Source: CBDUBU01 sp965365465
GTDB taxonomy: Bacteria > Bacteroidota > Rhodothermia > Rhodothermales > DASSAV01
Direction of reading: 5' to 3'
Assembly: GCA_965365465.1 (NCBI GenBank)
Contig: CBDUBU010000113.1
Span: 1 to 12,185 of the forward strand
Length of the DNA: 12,185 nucleotides
Under the pieces are notes generated by a model. That model saw only the letters and a program-made list of their open reading frames with translations. It ran no database searches and was not told where the DNA came from. Made by a program: the position numbers and the translations under genes. This document shows positions 12,071-12,185 of this stretch, piece after piece. Position 1 is the stretch's first letter. The number at the start of each line of letters is the position of its first letter.

Positions 12071-12117
12071 AAAACAGCAGTCACCTTCTAGCCCTTTTGC
12101 TGGAAGGTGACCGGCTG
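12071..12117 (-). terminator. Terminator-like hairpin between tuf and rpsJ
   Basis: TCACCTTC (12081–12088) and GAAGGTGA (12103–12110) form a perfect 8-bp core. It extends inward by three more pairs beyond one mismatch (loop 12093–12098) and outward by G–C and four more pairs beyond a small internal loop (to 12075 and 12117). On the minus strand the stem is followed directly by TTTT (12071–12074). Position right after the tuf stop, stem strength and U-run suit an intrinsic terminator, although the U-run is short, so partial read-through into rpsJ is likely. Confidence 0.65.
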
Positions 12118-12126
12118 CTTAAATAC

Positions 12127-12185
12127 TCAGACGTCGAGGATTTTGGAGACGACACCGGCTCCCACCGTCCGTCCCCCCTCCCGGA
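12127..12185 (-). CDS. tuf: Elongation factor Tu (C-terminal end only)
   Basis: EF-Tu is the GTPase that brings aminoacyl-tRNA to the ribosome. Only the last 18 codons and the TGA stop lie in the window. They read REGGRTVGAGVVSKILDV, the conserved domain III end of bacterial EF-Tu (REGGRTVGAGVV is nearly invariant). Its position directly upstream of rpsJ is the ancestral str–S10 arrangement. A hairpin with a short U-run follows the stop. Confidence 0.95.
   Translation of the reverse strand, partial: REGGRTVGAGVVSKILDV

Noticed and set aside
12093..12098. The tuf–rpsJ hairpin as part of a riboswitch or attenuator leader
   Set aside because: It directly follows the tuf stop and has a U-run, so a terminator is the simpler reading; no conserved leader motif is visible.
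1..12185. A wholly new system such as a defence island, mobile element or CRISPR array
   Set aside because: All but one gene is a recognised ribosomal, translocon or elongation-factor gene; no direct repeats with spacers, transposase, integrase or tRNA were seen.

Overview
The window is a stretch of the classic str–S10–spc ribosomal protein cluster, with every gene on the minus strand, so transcription runs from high to low coordinates. In transcription order: the last 18 codons and stop of tuf (EF-Tu), rpsJ, an extra small lipoprotein gene, rplC, rplD, rplW, rplB, rpsS, rplV, rpsC, rplP, rpmC, rpsQ (S10 block), then rplN, rplX, rplE, rpsN, rpsH, rplF, rplR, rpsE, rpmD, rplO and the first 214 codons of secY (spc block). 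All ribosomal genes look intact and in the ancestral bacterial order. There is no RNA gene, insertion sequence or CRISPR array, and no gene-free stretch longer than 170 nt.

The proteins point to the Bacteroidota/Rhodothermota/Balneolota part of the FCB group: zinc-free S14 with a single Cys, L2 with the motif VDHPMGGGEG, Bacteroidota-like S5, S14 and L16, and a lipocalin-like lipoprotein of a sort common there. The DNA is moderately GC-rich (mid-50s % by eye) and several genes keep strong AGAGGT-type Shine-Dalgarno sequences, which fits Rhodothermota or a relative better than a typical AT-rich Flavobacteriia genome. This placement is an inference.

The products are parts of both ribosomal subunits (S10, S19, S3, S17, S14, S8, S5; L3, L4, L23, L2, L22, L16, L29, L14, L24, L5, L6, L18, L30, L15), together with the translocon channel SecY that receives nascent chains and the elongation factor EF-Tu. 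A strong hairpin between tuf and rpsJ suggests that the S10 block is at least partly uncoupled from tuf.

Three things stand out. (1) A predicted outer-envelope lipoprotein with a lipocalin GxW motif lies between rpsJ and rplC, 15 nt after the rpsJ stop and with its own ribosome binding site. (2) The spacers are unusually wide for this operon (mostly 55–170 nt, no overlaps), and many hold good inverted repeats without U-tracts, notably in rpsE–rpmD (9 bp), rpmC–rpsQ (8 bp), rpsQ–rplN (15 bp in three helices, exactly at the S10/spc boundary), rpsC–rplP, rplW–rplB and lipoprotein–rplC. (3) There are gene-level oddities: a TTG start in rpsC, a Gln/Arg-rich S3 tail, and a ten-G tract in rplP that adds one glycine to L16.
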